Positions 1 through 13,000 of a DNA stretch of 64,000 bases are shown here, one piece after another (the stretch's first letter is position 1; each line of letters begins with the position of its first letter). The stretch covers positions 37,462,503 to 37,526,502 of the forward strand of contig NC_067286.1 of the NCBI RefSeq assembly GCF_020740795.1, given 5' to 3'. Origin of the DNA: Apus apus (taxonomy: Eukaryota > Chordata > Aves > Apodiformes > Apodidae). The notes under the pieces were generated by a model, which ran no database searches, was not told the DNA's origin, and saw only the letters and a program-made list of their open reading frames with translations. Both the position numbers and the translations under genes were made by a program.

Positions 1-700
1 GGCAGTGGGACAACAGGGACCAGTTGTGTGTAAACAAGCTGCTGGTTGCCACACTTGCCTAGCCAGGTCCTGACCTCGCTCCCAAGTAAGGTCTCTGTTC
101 TGTGTGTGCTGTTAACGAACTTCAAACCAGGGTGGCTAGCCAACAAACAGGTAAGTGGTCTGGGACCTAGCTACTGGAGAGAGCTTGAGTCTGGGTGTCA
201 GGTACTGCAAAGACTCATTTTGTACTGGGGATGCCTGGTCAGCCTTCCCACCAAAGCTGAACATCAGGACGAGCCTGACTGTACCAGGGAAGGAAGAAGA
301 GCGTGCTTACATCCCAAAGCCCAGTGGACGGAGCTTCCCTTTGATGCAGTCCACCCCTACAGTTGTCTTCAGATGGCAAAATGTCTGCAAAAAGACATCA
401 AATACACAACTTTAGTCAAGAAACTCCATTCTACTGTAGCAACTGTCATCGTGTCCAAGTGGGCTACCCATCAGCTATGGGAAAAAATGCCAGGCCAGCA
501 CTGTAGCTTTAAAGTGGGATAACTAAGGCCCCTTGAGAATAAGCTGTGAAAGACGGCATTTACATCAAGCGAATTTCTCAGGGGAAACAAAAGAAAACAA
601 AAACGTATTGTTCCCTTAGGTAAGTACTCCAAAAACAGGCTTTCCGCAGGAGTCTGCAAGGGCTGAGCTTAAACAGGTTGTGAAGGCCCGTACCTCGTCA
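1..700. other. Upstream flank of G2E3, no gene recognised
   Basis: Unique sequence of moderate GC content left of the CpG island. Open frames exist on both strands (for example 46-522 +), but none resembles a protein family I know. Two strong splice-donor matches lie on the + strand: ACAG/GTAAGT with the GT at 151, and TTAG/GTAAGT with the GT at 620. They could belong to an upstream or alternative first exon, but no acceptor or coding frame supports this. Confidence 0.5.
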
Positions 701-709
701 GGACAGAGG

Positions 710-1800
710 TTACTGACAGGACAGCCCCGGCTGCCGACACGCTCCCCCCGGGCCGCAGCCGCTTGCAGGGGCTTCCTCCCGGGCGGCGGCGCCTCTCTCC
801 CCGGGGCCCCAGAAGCCGAGCAGCCCCGCACAACACCCACACTGGGATGCCCGCGGGGCGTGTGCGGGACGGCGGCCCCGGCCAGCGCCACGGGCCCCGG
901 GCAGCCCCGCGGCCTCGCCCCGCGCCGCTCCCGGCCCGGCCCGGCCCGGCGGGACGGCGCCCCGCGCCGCCGCGCCCCGCCGCGCAGCCGGCCCTTCCGG
1001 CCAGGTACCGGCCTCCAGGACGGCACGTCTGCCCCCGCTGAGCCGGCCTGCTCGGTGACGGTAGCCGAGCGCCGATGCAACGGATGGCGGGTGCGGGCGC
1101 TTCCGGAGCGGCGGCGGATGTTGGGGTTTGAATCGTCTGTCGGTTAGCGCGGGTGGCTGCGCGGCGGGGCGGCCGCCGGAGCGCGGTGCTGGCGGGCGGG
1201 CCTGGCGTGAGTAGCGCCTCAAGCGGGCTGAGGCTTTGCCCCGCTGCCCCCAGCCTCGGGGTTGGCTGAGCCTGGCGCTAAGGAGGCGAGGAGAGGCTGG
1301 GGGAGGGAGGATGCTGAGCCGCTGAGGGAGAAGTTGAAGCTGCCCGTGGCAGAGGAGTGGGAGTCGCTGCTTCTCCGAGAGGGGAGCTGAGCGAGGAAGC
1401 AACGTCCAAGAGCTTCTCAGCCTGCGAGCCTGGCTCACGCCCCTTGTCTAGGAGCAGGAGGTAATAACCGTCTATTATTAACAATATCAGAGTAAACCTT
1501 CTGTCTTCCTCCCGCTTCTGGGAGGAAAAGTAGCGGGAGGTGAGCAGCGTCCCGCGGAGACCGGCCCAGCGCGGCCGCGGGACGGGCCCTGGCTGGGGGG
1601 CCCGTCCCACAGAAGCTGCCGCGGCCGTTGCTCCACTTGCAGTGACGCCGGTCGAGTGCCGTGGTCGAACCCCTGTGAGGCTCGGACAATAAATGGCCAC
1701 CCGAGTCTTAACCGTTTGGGATTCCTCGACATCGGGCGGGAGTCCCGCTCTCGCCGGCTGCTGGTTGCTGAGGGATGGGCGTCTTTCGGGACACGGCGTC
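710..1800 (+). promoter_or_regulatory. G2E3: CpG-island promoter of G2E3
   Basis: Very CpG-rich from about 710 to 1290, with a second CpG cluster at about 1540-1800. ETS-type CTTCCGG cores lie at 994-1000 and 1100-1106. There is no TATA box, as is usual for a housekeeping CpG promoter. A GTGAGT donor with its GT at 1207 could end a non-coding first exon. Other possible donors lie near 1459 and 1541. The start site cannot be fixed from sequence, and divergent transcription is possible. Confidence 0.8.
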
Positions 1801-4003
1801 GTGTTATGCCCTGCGAGATGACCTGGAATCCTTGCCATGTGTAGATGCAGGAACTAATGGGATCTGGGAGGGTTCCGTGAAGCTTTTGTTCGTGTACGAG
1901 GGAAAACGTGTGCTTGAAACCTTCGCTCTTGAGTTTGTTTTGCTTTGCTTTTTCCCCATCCTCTAGTTAAAAACCATTAAAATGTCCGATGTCCTGGAGC
2001 AGTAAAGATTTCTAGTACTTAGAAAAACCTAAGTATCTACTCTGAGGATTTTCTTACCCTATTTAGGCGAATTAGATACATTTTATTTATACTTAAGGTT
2101 TTGTAAGCACTGGGTGATAATATGTTCCTGTGACTGATACGGAGTTGCTTTGTTCCTGTAGAAAGCTGTGTAGGACTTATTCATGGAGCCTCAACGGTTG
2201 TTCTTGCATGTCTTTTAACTGGCAAATTTGGACTCTGGGTTCATTTCCCTGAAATAATTTGATAAAAGTAGAAGGAGTTGGGGAAGCAAAGAGAGGTTTT
2301 ATTATTTTTTTTCTGTTTTGCTAGAGCTAGGGAAAGGTAGGAAGGTGCTTTTCTTCTTTCCAGATATGTGCTTTCTCCGCGTGGTATGACTTTTTAACAA
2401 CACACGGGAGTGAAAATCTGGTCTTCTCTTCTTATGTATAGATTGTTTCTTTGTTGCATTACCCTAGTAGGTTTAGGACTGTGAAACTGGCAATGACCGT
2501 AATTGAGAAATCCCGAGGAGAAGGCAATGTGTGAGAGCTGTGTGCTTGTCTTTTCTTCCCTTCTACCTGATAAAGTACCTTTAGTTTTTTTGTAATTTAG
2601 CAAGAGAGAAGTGTGTTCCTGGCAAAACTGGAACCTGGAACTAATCCTTTTATCTAAATATGGTTGCAGTGTGTGTTCATTAAGAGTCTCTTGACCTAAT
2701 TTGCTTGGGGCGTTATTTGTTTTCCTTTGAGACCATTTTCTGGCGAAGGTCTTTTTTGTACAGCTACTCCATTTGCCTTTTAACAGACTGCAGTGGTGTA
2801 GAAGTGGTGTAATCCCGAGACTTCTGCCTTCTCCTTTTTTTTTTTTTTATTTCTCAATACAACTACTTTCCTAAAACTCTAGTAAAATGGTTGCAGTACT
2901 TTCTTTGCAGTAGTGGATTAGCCTAAGGTTTGTTCCTGAAGCCTGTACCTGGCAGTCATCTAAACTTCCAATAGCTCAGTCTGTCAGGCTTCTAGTTTGG
3001 TCTTGCAGAACTTATGTAATATTTTCTTCAGCTTCCCAAGAGAAGGCAAGTCAAAGATCTACAGATATATTCCTATAAGGCTGCTACATTGACCTAGAGA
3101 AAGAGTAATCATCTTAGTGCTGAGGTGAAGAACCATGTATCTATTTTTTTCCAGGGTGGGCTAGGATGCATGGTGGAGCACACAGTAAAGGCTAGCTTCA
3201 GGTATATTCATGGTAATGTATCTTGGGGGTCTAATTTTTAGGGATGTGATGTTTGAAAGAAATTCAGGTTAGGTCAATGACTCTAAATAAATTCCTCTCC
3301 ACTTCAGAATGTATAATACATAGTTCTAAACGGTGTAAATTCCCCTGTATGCATGTACCAGTTTTGGATTCCTCAGCTATGTTGTGTTTCGTTGTTTGGG
3401 GGTTTTTTTGTTGAGGTTTTTTGTTGGCCTTTTTTTTTTTTTTTTTTTTTTTAAATCTTTGATCACTATTTCTTTGACTAAGCCAGGATACAGCATTTTT
3501 TCCAAACAACAGAGACTGTCTTCATAGTTACATCACTATCCTACCAGTTATTTTTTTCTTCAAAGTTCTTCATGGTAATACTATCTTTAATGCAGCAGGA
3601 GTCACTGCCACTTCCTTAGGTGTCCTTGAATTGTTATTTTTGATGTTTAAAATAACTACAAACTCTTCTGTAAAAATAGGTCTATACATAACTAGCTGTT
3701 GCATTAGGCTTTTTAATATTTTCTTTTGGAAATAAAATATCTTGTTTGATAGTTTGGGGCAATTGCTAAAAGTTGCTGCATGTTTCATTGGTCTGGTAAT
3801 ATTTTTTTCTGAAAATTGGCATCCTTCTTTTCAAATCTCTCTCTCACAATAACAGTTGAATTATATTCTTTTGTTCTTGATCCCATTTTTACTTTACTAA
3901 GCTTTGGGGTTTTATTCAATTTAAAATAAAATTTGTAAGTGGTATATAATGGTCATCTTAATGCACAAGTTGTATTTAACACTTTGCTTCTTTTTCATGA
4001 CAG
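1801..4003 (+). other. Presumed G2E3 intron 1
   Basis: AT-rich sequence between the CpG island and the first coding exon. It contains T-rich tracts, the largest at 3430-3452, and short open frames without homology that I recognise. Nothing else is seen in it. Confidence 0.6.
3430..3452. repeat. Poly(T) tract, 23 bases
   Basis: An uninterrupted run of T, preceded by a G/T-rich stretch from about 3390. It is likely to be length-polymorphic. Read on the minus strand it is a poly(A) run, but no retroposon body is attached to it. Confidence 0.85.
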
Positions 4004-4018
4004 ACAGAAGAACTCAGG

Positions 4019-4055
4019 ATGAGTAAAAAAAAGAATGTTGACATTCAAAATCCAT
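4019..4055 (+). CDS. G2E3: G2E3 coding exon 1 (start codon)
   Basis: ATG followed by a short lysine-rich N-terminus ([12 protein letters not shown]), then a GTAAGT donor. It leaves one base of the next codon. The acceptor is one of the AGs at 4002-4010, so the exon also carries a few bases of 5' UTR. Confidence 0.9.
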
Positions 4056-7000
4056 GTAAGTAAAGTTTTAATTAAATACTTATAGAAATATTTAATCTGA
4101 ATATACAAAACCAATTATAACTTATGTATTATTTGGGCTCAAAGAACAGATGACTTCTCTGTAATCAGATTTTCAGAACTACTTGTCTCAGGGAATGAAA
4201 AGAAAAAACTTCCTTGGATTTGTTTGGTGGAATTGGATTGTTTAAAAATACTCTTTCTGCATATGTTTTTAAAAAGTAACCTTGGAAATTCAGCTGCCAA
4301 ATCACACACAGCTATGTTTGAGGTGTTCAAGACTTTATTAGGCTGAAGGCCTACCTCTATTGTGTCACTACTATGACTGTCCATGATGTCAGGATATTGA
4401 AAATGTATATCTATTGAGAATTGAAGGGAAGATATTCAATATCTGCGGAAGTATGTCAATGGGCTAGAAACTGCAGAAGTAGGGAATCCTCGAGGTTCTA
4501 GTAGACTCCAGTGCTGTCTTAAAACCCTGAAAGTTTTTAAACTTTCATATGTTGGCATATGTTTCAAATGCGCTAATAGCATATGACTTGATACAATCAG
4601 GATGCCATTCATAGGCTTTTCACAAAGGTTATCCCATAGGTATACAAAGAAACAGTTTGATTGCTTCATAGTTTGTAATATGGCAGTGTCTTTATGTACA
4701 ATACTAGAAACCATTAGATAACATTTTACACGCACCTGGACATTTTTGGCCATTTGACAATTATCTTTGGATGTTTTGGGAAGAACGTTTCAGTTGGGAG
4801 CACAATATGCTTCAGAATGTAGCTTGGTGATAGCTTTCTGAATCACCAGGCAGGTGGAACTGGTGAAGTATTTTCTTTTTAGGAACTAGAAAGTAACAAA
4901 TAGTACCCTGTTCTGAATTCACATTAAGGAGACAGAGTATCTACTGTCCTTCATTCAGTTATCTACTTCAAAATGTGATAAAAAGAATTAAGTTACTGCT
5001 TTACAGCTGATGCATAGTAATTCCAGTACATTCACTGTGGTTATAAACATTATTCTATATTTTAGGCTGTGTTCTCTGTGCACGGACAGATGACTGCCCT
5101 GAAAAGTATGGAGAAAAAAGAACCTATGTTGAGTACAAGCTCACTGTTCATTACTACTGTTTGGTAAGTATGTAGCATTGATCTTAGAGCTTGTCTGTTT
5201 TAACTAAAAAAAAAAAAAGGTAAATGCAACATGTATTAAATAGTAAAAACCTGTCCAAACAGTTGCTACAACGGTTTTGTTGCCATAAAGATTGAACTGT
5301 CTTGTACTTGTTAGGTGCAGCAGATAATATAAATAAATCCCAACAAGCCTTTGTTCAGAGCTAAATTCGGTTCACAACCCATTTAAATGCATCACTTAGT
5401 TTTCCCAACCTATCATAGCAATGAAGATACATGTTAAGGGACAGGGAAGAGATTGCACCTACATATTCACTTCTATAAGAGAAGTGTAGTTTCAAAACTT
5501 GGAATGTGAAAATTCCACCCCTTGTGGAAAAAGTAGAGAAAAGTTGTCTTTTTTTCCCTCATTTCTTATTAGTTCTTGTTTGGCTGTGAGTTATTCTCTG
5601 ACATTACATAAGACATTGCAACACCTAAGAAATACTCCTACATTTTAGTTTAGTAATATGTACCCTGCTGGTCATATATAAAATTATCTACAGTATCACT
5701 ATTCATTAATAGTTTATAATTTGAACAAAGTTATGGATAAAAACTACAGTTGAGTATCTTTTGTTATCACACTTAACGTTTTCTTACATTCATGTTCTTA
5801 AAGGTATGCTTTAACTACCTTTCAAACTGTACATTTTGAAGGTATTTAAAATAATATGACTATTTAAAAGAGCAGGGGTTGGTTTGTTTGTTTGTTAGTA
5901 AATACAGTTTGAAAGTTTTCCCCAAGTTAAACAACAAAACAAAACAGTCAAGAATATCAGGAACAATTTAGGGTGTTTGTTTTCTCAACTACTTCCTTTA
6001 AAGATTGTGTTTATTGCAGGTGATTAATAGGTTGGATATTGAGTCTTTTAAAGACTAAGCTGGAGATTTTCTGAAGTTGTATTGATATTTTTTAATTTTA
6101 TTTTTTTTTTCAAATTTAAAGCAGCTGGAAGTAAATTTAGGTCTGTTTGTGATAATTTTTTCTCATACATAATGCCATATGAAATGATAGGGAAAAGTTC
6201 TTTCCTGATGGGGCAAAATAGCCTGAGCATTTTATCATTTATAAGGTATTTTACTGTGATGAGCTTCCTGCAGTCAGTCATCTTCTAGGTTTTAGACCCT
6301 GCTTCCTTTTAAAAACACAGACAAACAAAACCCTCTGATTTTACTTAAATATAGTAAATACGTAAGAAAAGAGTTCTTCTAGAAGGAGGCCAATTAGTGG
6401 TGCAGTTTCACGTTTTGAAAAAAATATATTCTTAATTGCTTTTGGTATCAATGTTTACTTTTTTTGACTAAAATACTGATCAAACTGTAATTAGAAAACA
6501 GCGCTGTGTTGAAATTATAAAATTAGTACTATAAAATGAGATTGTAAAGAATATAGGTGGCATCAAATTTTGAAACTATTTAGTTATTTTAATTTTGTGA
6601 TGTAAATGCCTTACTAAGTAACTTTATGTTATCATGAGGCTTTTTGACTTGCCTGGTTACTTGATTCTGTTTTTATTTAATTCCATAAAGTGAATTACTT
6701 TTCCTCTTAGGTTGCACTTCAGTACAGATACTTCCTACTGTGCTTCATTAACTTCACAGCACAATTGTCATTCACCTTAACTAAACTAATTTAATTTTAT
6801 TTCCTCTGAAGCTTCATGAGCTCAAAGTGATGGTTTGATAATTAACTGAATAGTCTGTATAATTAAAAAGGAAGGTAAAATACAGCATCTTGGGCTCTAC
6901 AGTGCTAATAAGGCTTTGATGTTATGAAATACTTATTTTCATGTTACTGGTTACTATTTTCTGGATGTTTTGGATCAGATTTTTCATGATTAAAATATTT

Positions 7001-10000
7001 GCACACAAACTTTGTTAGGCTAAACTTCTCCCTTGACAAATTTAGTGTAGGTAATTTTTAATCTTTAGGTAGGTGAGTGTTTTAAAATACTTAATTTGTT
7101 TTCGTAGTTGATGTCAAGTGGCATATGGCAGAGAGGGGAAGAAGATGAAGGTGTATATGGATTCTTAATCAAAGATATTATAAAAGAAGTAAAGAGAGCT
7201 TCCAGACTGGTAAGAATAAAGTCATTGGTATTTACAAGGAAGAAAAAAAACAACAGACTTTCAAGTGCATTTAGTATGGCCTGTAGGGATTTTTGGTTTC
7301 TTTCTCCAATGGGCAGTGTGTTGAGCCCATTCAAGCATCTGAATTTTACATTTAAGTAACAAGTATATTAGGTTTGTGGAAGCCACAGGGGACAATAAAA
7401 TCTGCAGAAGTTTACTAGTATTTTTATTTCCTGAGTATGATGCAGATAAATTAATAAGAGCAAATGACACATGCATAGTACCTCGTGATACTATGCTGAG
7501 CCTCAACCTGACATTATGTAGTTTTATAAGTGCAACTAAACTGTAGATACTGGTAAAGTAGCTTGTATTTTAGCTTGCGTGTCAGAAGTCAACATGCATA
7601 TAAAATAATACGTCATCAAAGTCTGTGCAATATCTATGTATCTTTACTCTGAAATAGAAGTAAGACATGGTAGTCTTGTCACTTACAGTCTATTGGCTGA
7701 TAATATTCTTATGCATCTTGCAATTTTTCTACTGGTTTAATTCCTGTAATTTTGCTTGGACTTACAAAGTTAATATTCTTTTATTTCTAAAACAAATTAT
7801 TTCTAGAAATGTAATATCTGTAAGAAAAAGGGTGCTTCAATTGGATGTGTAGCTCCCAAATGCAAAAGAAGTTACCATTTTCCTTGTGGGATACAAAAGG
7901 AATGTATTTTCCAGTTTATGGAAGACTTCAGGTAAGTTCTGAGGTTTTCTTGTTGGTTTTTTTTTCATTATATTTATACAGGATGTGATTTGTTTTTTCC
8001 TGATTTGTTATTGGACGGACTGTTCATTATAAATTATCTAAGAAAAAAGTATTCTGATTTGTGGAAAACACAAACACCAAGCAGTTATTGGTTACCTAGT
8101 ACCTATAAACTAAATTCTCAGCACTTATAAAGATACAATTTAATGCTTCTACAAGTAGTTAAATTGTCCACAAATCCTAAACTCTGAAACAGGCTTCAAA
8201 ATAGTTGGTTCTGTTTTATTGTCTACCTCCTATGCCTTTGTTGAAATGGCAGTGGTTTGGCTGTCTATCGATCTTGACAGTCAAAACATCTTGTATGACA
8301 TTCCACTGTGTTTCAAAGCACAACACTTCTAGATTTGCTTATTAGAGATGGACTGTAGGAGAAATGAGCTTAATAGCAAATGTCTAAAAAAAAGGAAGTT
8401 TTATTTTTGTTTACTATCATCTGTCCAGCATCTTAGCTGTCATCAAAATACTCCTGAGTGCATTCAATAACAGCTGTATTCTGCCCACTGTAAGCGGAGT
8501 TTGAAGGATGGGTGAAGTCTGGCAGACACACTAACTCCTTAAATAAACAGCTCCTATTAAGTCAAGCACATGTAAAAGTAATGCATTTTTTAAAGGCTTC
8601 TTTCTAGACCTGCATTTATGAGCTGTTTTATTTCTTCGAAAGAGTGCTAAATTATCAAGTTTATCACACCACCTAGACTTTGCAGAATGAATATGCAAAC
8701 CCAAAATTGTTTCTTTAAGGTCATGGTAATGCTAAAATATAGGAAGAACTTGAGGTTCTGAGGACAGGAAATGCGTTATTTGGACTAAAAGAAGTTTTGA
8801 AAGAAAGGAGGTATACAATCTGTGTAATTTACGGAGCATCAGCTGGCAACACACTTCTTGCTTCTATTGACTTGGTCTGTTAGATATACATAACTTGTTT
8901 ACATGTGTGTTATGGTTTAACCCTAATAGGCAGCAGAGCCCCACACAGCCACTTGCTTGCTATCTGCAGTGGGATAGGGAGAGAATCAGAAGGGTAAAAG
9001 AGAAAATTAATGGGTTGAGATAACACGCAGTTCAATAGGTAAAGCAACAGTTGCATGCACAAACAAAGCAAAATAAGGAATTCATTTAATGCTTCCCATC
9101 AGCAGGCAGATGTTCAGCTATTTCCAGAAAAGCAGGACTCAATAATTTGTAACACTTAGTTGGGAAGACAAATGTCATAGCTTCAAATGTCTCCCTATCC
9201 TCCTTTCCTCCAGTTTTATTGCTGACCTTGATGTCATGGTGTGGAATATCTCTGTGGTCAGTTGGGGTCAGCTGTCCCAGATGTGTCCTCTCCCAATTTC
9301 TTGTGTACCCCCAGCCTGCTCGCTGTTGGGGCAGTGTGAGAAACAGAAAAGGCCTTGACTCTCTATAAGCATTGCTCAGAAATAACTAAAGTATCCGTGC
9401 ATTATCAGCACTGTTGATACAAATCCAAAACATAGCACCACACAAACTACTTTGAAGAAAATTAACTCCATCCCAGCCAAACCAGTGCGAGTCTGCCTTT
9501 TTAGCTAGTTCCACAGCATTTGTTCATGAAAAAACAGATGTAATAAGGAATTCATTTTGCTATCTTCAGATTTTATAAGGAAGGTTCTTAAAATGTTGTT
9601 TTCATACGGGAACCTTAATTTATTATTTTTAGATCATACTGTTGGGAACATAAACCTGTTCAAAACTTTCCAAATAAAGAATCTGGAGGAACTTCACAGT
9701 GTACAATATGCCTGGATTTGGTTGAACAACTTCCAGTGTACAATGTATTGAAAAGTCCTTGCTGTAAAAACGCTTGGTTTCATCGACAATGCATACAGGT
9801 AACACAAGTTCTCCCTTTCTTTTTCCCAGAGATCACATATCTTTTGTGTTTAAAAATAACAGAACAGTTGCTGAAAATTGTGTAAACAATGCTTAGGGTT
9901 AATGTAGGCAGTAGATACAGAAGTATGCTAAGTTTGAAGGGCAATGCTAAAATTGTGTTTTGGAGACAAGACTGGTGTCTTAGGATAATTTTTTTTTTTC

Positions 10001-13000
10001 ACTATTAATTTCCCACAGCCCCGTGCCCCCTCCACCATGTTTCTGCAGGTGTGATAACCTGATGCTTTTAGTTGTTTTTAGGAACTGAAGTCCAGCCTAG
10101 GTAGTTGCTTTCTACCAAGTCATTATGTGCAGCATCTAAATGCTGTAAATGTCATTGATCCATCATTAGTTGTTTTTGCCTGTGTCCAGAGCTAGGAAAA
10201 GTCAAGTTCTTTTTGTAAACACTTTCTAGATTTGGAGAGGTTGACTAAAAATGATTGTGCTTTTTATTTTTTTCTTTTCTTTCCATGAACCTTATTCCAG
10301 CATGTGAACTCTTGTCCTTTAAAGGAAGAGAAAATGCTCACCGCTTGCTCCAATGTCAAGTGACACCAAGATTGATGTCAGTGTTAATATCCATGTCAGA
10401 ACATATCTATTAATGTCAAAATATCCATTAATGTAATGGTTATAGATACTAAGGCATTAGTTATTGGCAACCTAAGGATGGTAGTAATTCAATAATTGGT
10501 TTGTTTTTTGTTGTGTTTTTTTTTCTTGACACAGTATCAAGCTTTGAGTGCTGGGATATTTTTCTTTAGGTGCACAGTATGTAATAACAAGGACAAATTT
10601 CAGAAAGAAATGTTGAGAATGGGCATACACATTCCAGAAAAGTAAGTAATTTTGTAAATAATCACTTTTCTATAAAGCCGTTCATAGGGTGTTATAGCAT
10701 TTTTTTATTTAGACTACAGAACTGTGAAACCTCAGTTCTACCATCAATGGTATAATCGTTTGGTTTGGTAAGGAGTAGCTTCTTTCCTTGTAGCTGTTCT
10801 GAGTTACTTTTTGTGGGACCATTTTCAGTAGTCAGCTTGAGTAGACTGCCAAAACAAATAAACATGTCTGCTGTGAGAGGGAAAACGCAATAATATGAAA
10901 CAGCAAACATGCATAGAGGTCATGTGAAAAATAAGAAATACTTTAATCAAAGTAACTGTGCACAAGAAAAACTCTGTGTATTTTATAGTATTATTTTGGT
11001 TCCTAGATGTTCTTTCACCTCTCACTTGTCTAGCTGTTGCTTAGAATGTTACATGATTGAAATACCTTCATGTGGTTATTACATGCATATTTTCCAAAGA
11101 CTGAGTAACCCATCTAAACAACTGGAAACAGTTGTAGTAACAGATCTTTTGCCTTGTTTATAGGGATGCATCTTGGGAACTTGAAGAGAATGCCTATCAA
11201 GACCTACTTCAATGTTATCAACACTGTGACATTAAAAGATGTCGTTGCAAGAAAGGAAGAGACTATAATGAACCTGATAGGTATGCAGTTTTGCAGGAAG
11301 GTGTGACCTAGGATGGAGTCAGTCTTTGGTGGTTTTTAATTTTTGTACTTAAATGCTTTAATACTTTTCAGCATCAGGTTTTAATGCCTAGTCAAAATTC
11401 CATGTCCAAATAAAATGTTTGTTTTACCCACTGTAATAATAATATTTCAATACTAATTTTCTCTAATCAGGTTGTAAAAGCCAAGAGAACCAACTCAATC
11501 AATTACCAGTTATCTTGTCCTTATTCTCACTTGATACAGAGTTGAAGTAGAGTTTGTATGTCCACATAACACATAGAATAGCATGTACCTAAACTAGTGT
11601 TCTGTGTCAGTCAAAGCTTAATTCAACAACTTCATAAATCTTAGAATACTTATTACCTTTACATGAAGTTCATTAAAGTAGCAGACTTAGCTAAAAAGTA
11701 ACTATCTGTGTACAATCGATATAGCTCCAAGTTATCCTTCTGCATGCAAATGGCAGCTAGAATATTGCTGACAGCTTAATGAGAGGCTTGGGTGATCATG
11801 TGAAAGGCTTTATTCTGCTCTACCACTTGCTTAATTTTTATTTACAAGTTCATTATCTTAATGCATTCTTGTTTTATTTGTGTGCTTCTGAAATGGGTAT
11901 CTTTCATTGGCATGGGCATACTCAGAGTTGTTGGAGCCTCTACTTTTAAGACTTGTTTCTGTGGTACTCTTGTAGCTTACTGCCCGTAGACATTAACTTT
12001 TGCTTTTTGAACAGATTTGACCAAATATTACTTGGTTCATTCATGGTGAGTGTGTACTTCAGGATTTACTTTGCCTTTAAGAGTTGTACTATAGGCTTCT
12101 AGGAAAAATCAGATATGCTTCTTCAAAAAATTTAATGTTTGTAAAAGCTGAATGGTGTGTACTGATAAAATATAGAGGATGTTGCTGCCTGACAACATGA
12201 GAAGAAAATACTGGCTGCAAGTTCTTGACTTCAAGGAGGGGACCACACTAGCTTGGTCTCTCTCAGTACAAGGTACTGGAACATGGATAGCTTTATTTTT
12301 TCACTTGTTGCAGCCAGGAATTGTGAGTATAGCTCATCTGAAGAAAACTCCCCTCCAGTCCTACCAGATTGATAAAATTGTGCTTTGTTAGTTTAGTGTC
12401 TGGTTTACACCTGCTGTTGAATATTCTGTCTTTTAACTAGTGTCATTATTCTGTCTAATTCTAAATACCTAATTTTTAATGTTAGTAAATGGGAAATAAA
12501 GCGTTGTCAGTCTTGTGGATCCCGTGGAACTCATTTGGCCTGTTCGTATATGAAGTCATGGGAGCAAAACTGGGAGTGCATGGAATGCAGAAGTATCTTT
12601 GCAAAATCAGGTAATGTTATGGATGTGACTTTTTAAAATGGTAAACTTTAATACTATGTATTTTACAGCTAGCAAATCCACTAAATCAATATAATTTAAT
12701 CATACAGGCAACTATAGCAAACAGAAAAAGCGTTCTTTGGCTACCTGTGAAAAGACAGATGGAACACCTTGTTTGCTGGAAGAGCCATCTCCAAAGCGCC
12801 ATCGGAAGTCTCCTGGATCTCAACGCAGTGTTCTTCTCCAGTGTGTAATTTTCTGTTTTCAAGCAGAAACTGATTATAACGTAAAGTAGTATTTAAACCT
12901 GAGGAGGTGAAGGCTTATTTTGTAGGAGACGCTTCTTACACTGAATTGCAAATTGGGTAAAATTTGAGTAAAGTTTAGTGACTGAAGTTTTCTAAGCTGT

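Noticed and set aside
46-522. 158-codon open frame on the + strand at the left edge
   Set aside because: No recognisable similarity, a start unsupported by context, and overlapping frames of similar length. It probably arises by chance.
616-1438. Long GC-rich open frames on both strands over the G2E3 CpG island
   Set aside because: Arg/Pro/Ala-rich translations arise from the lack of stop codons in CpG islands. Frames on both strands cannot all be real and none looks like a protein family.
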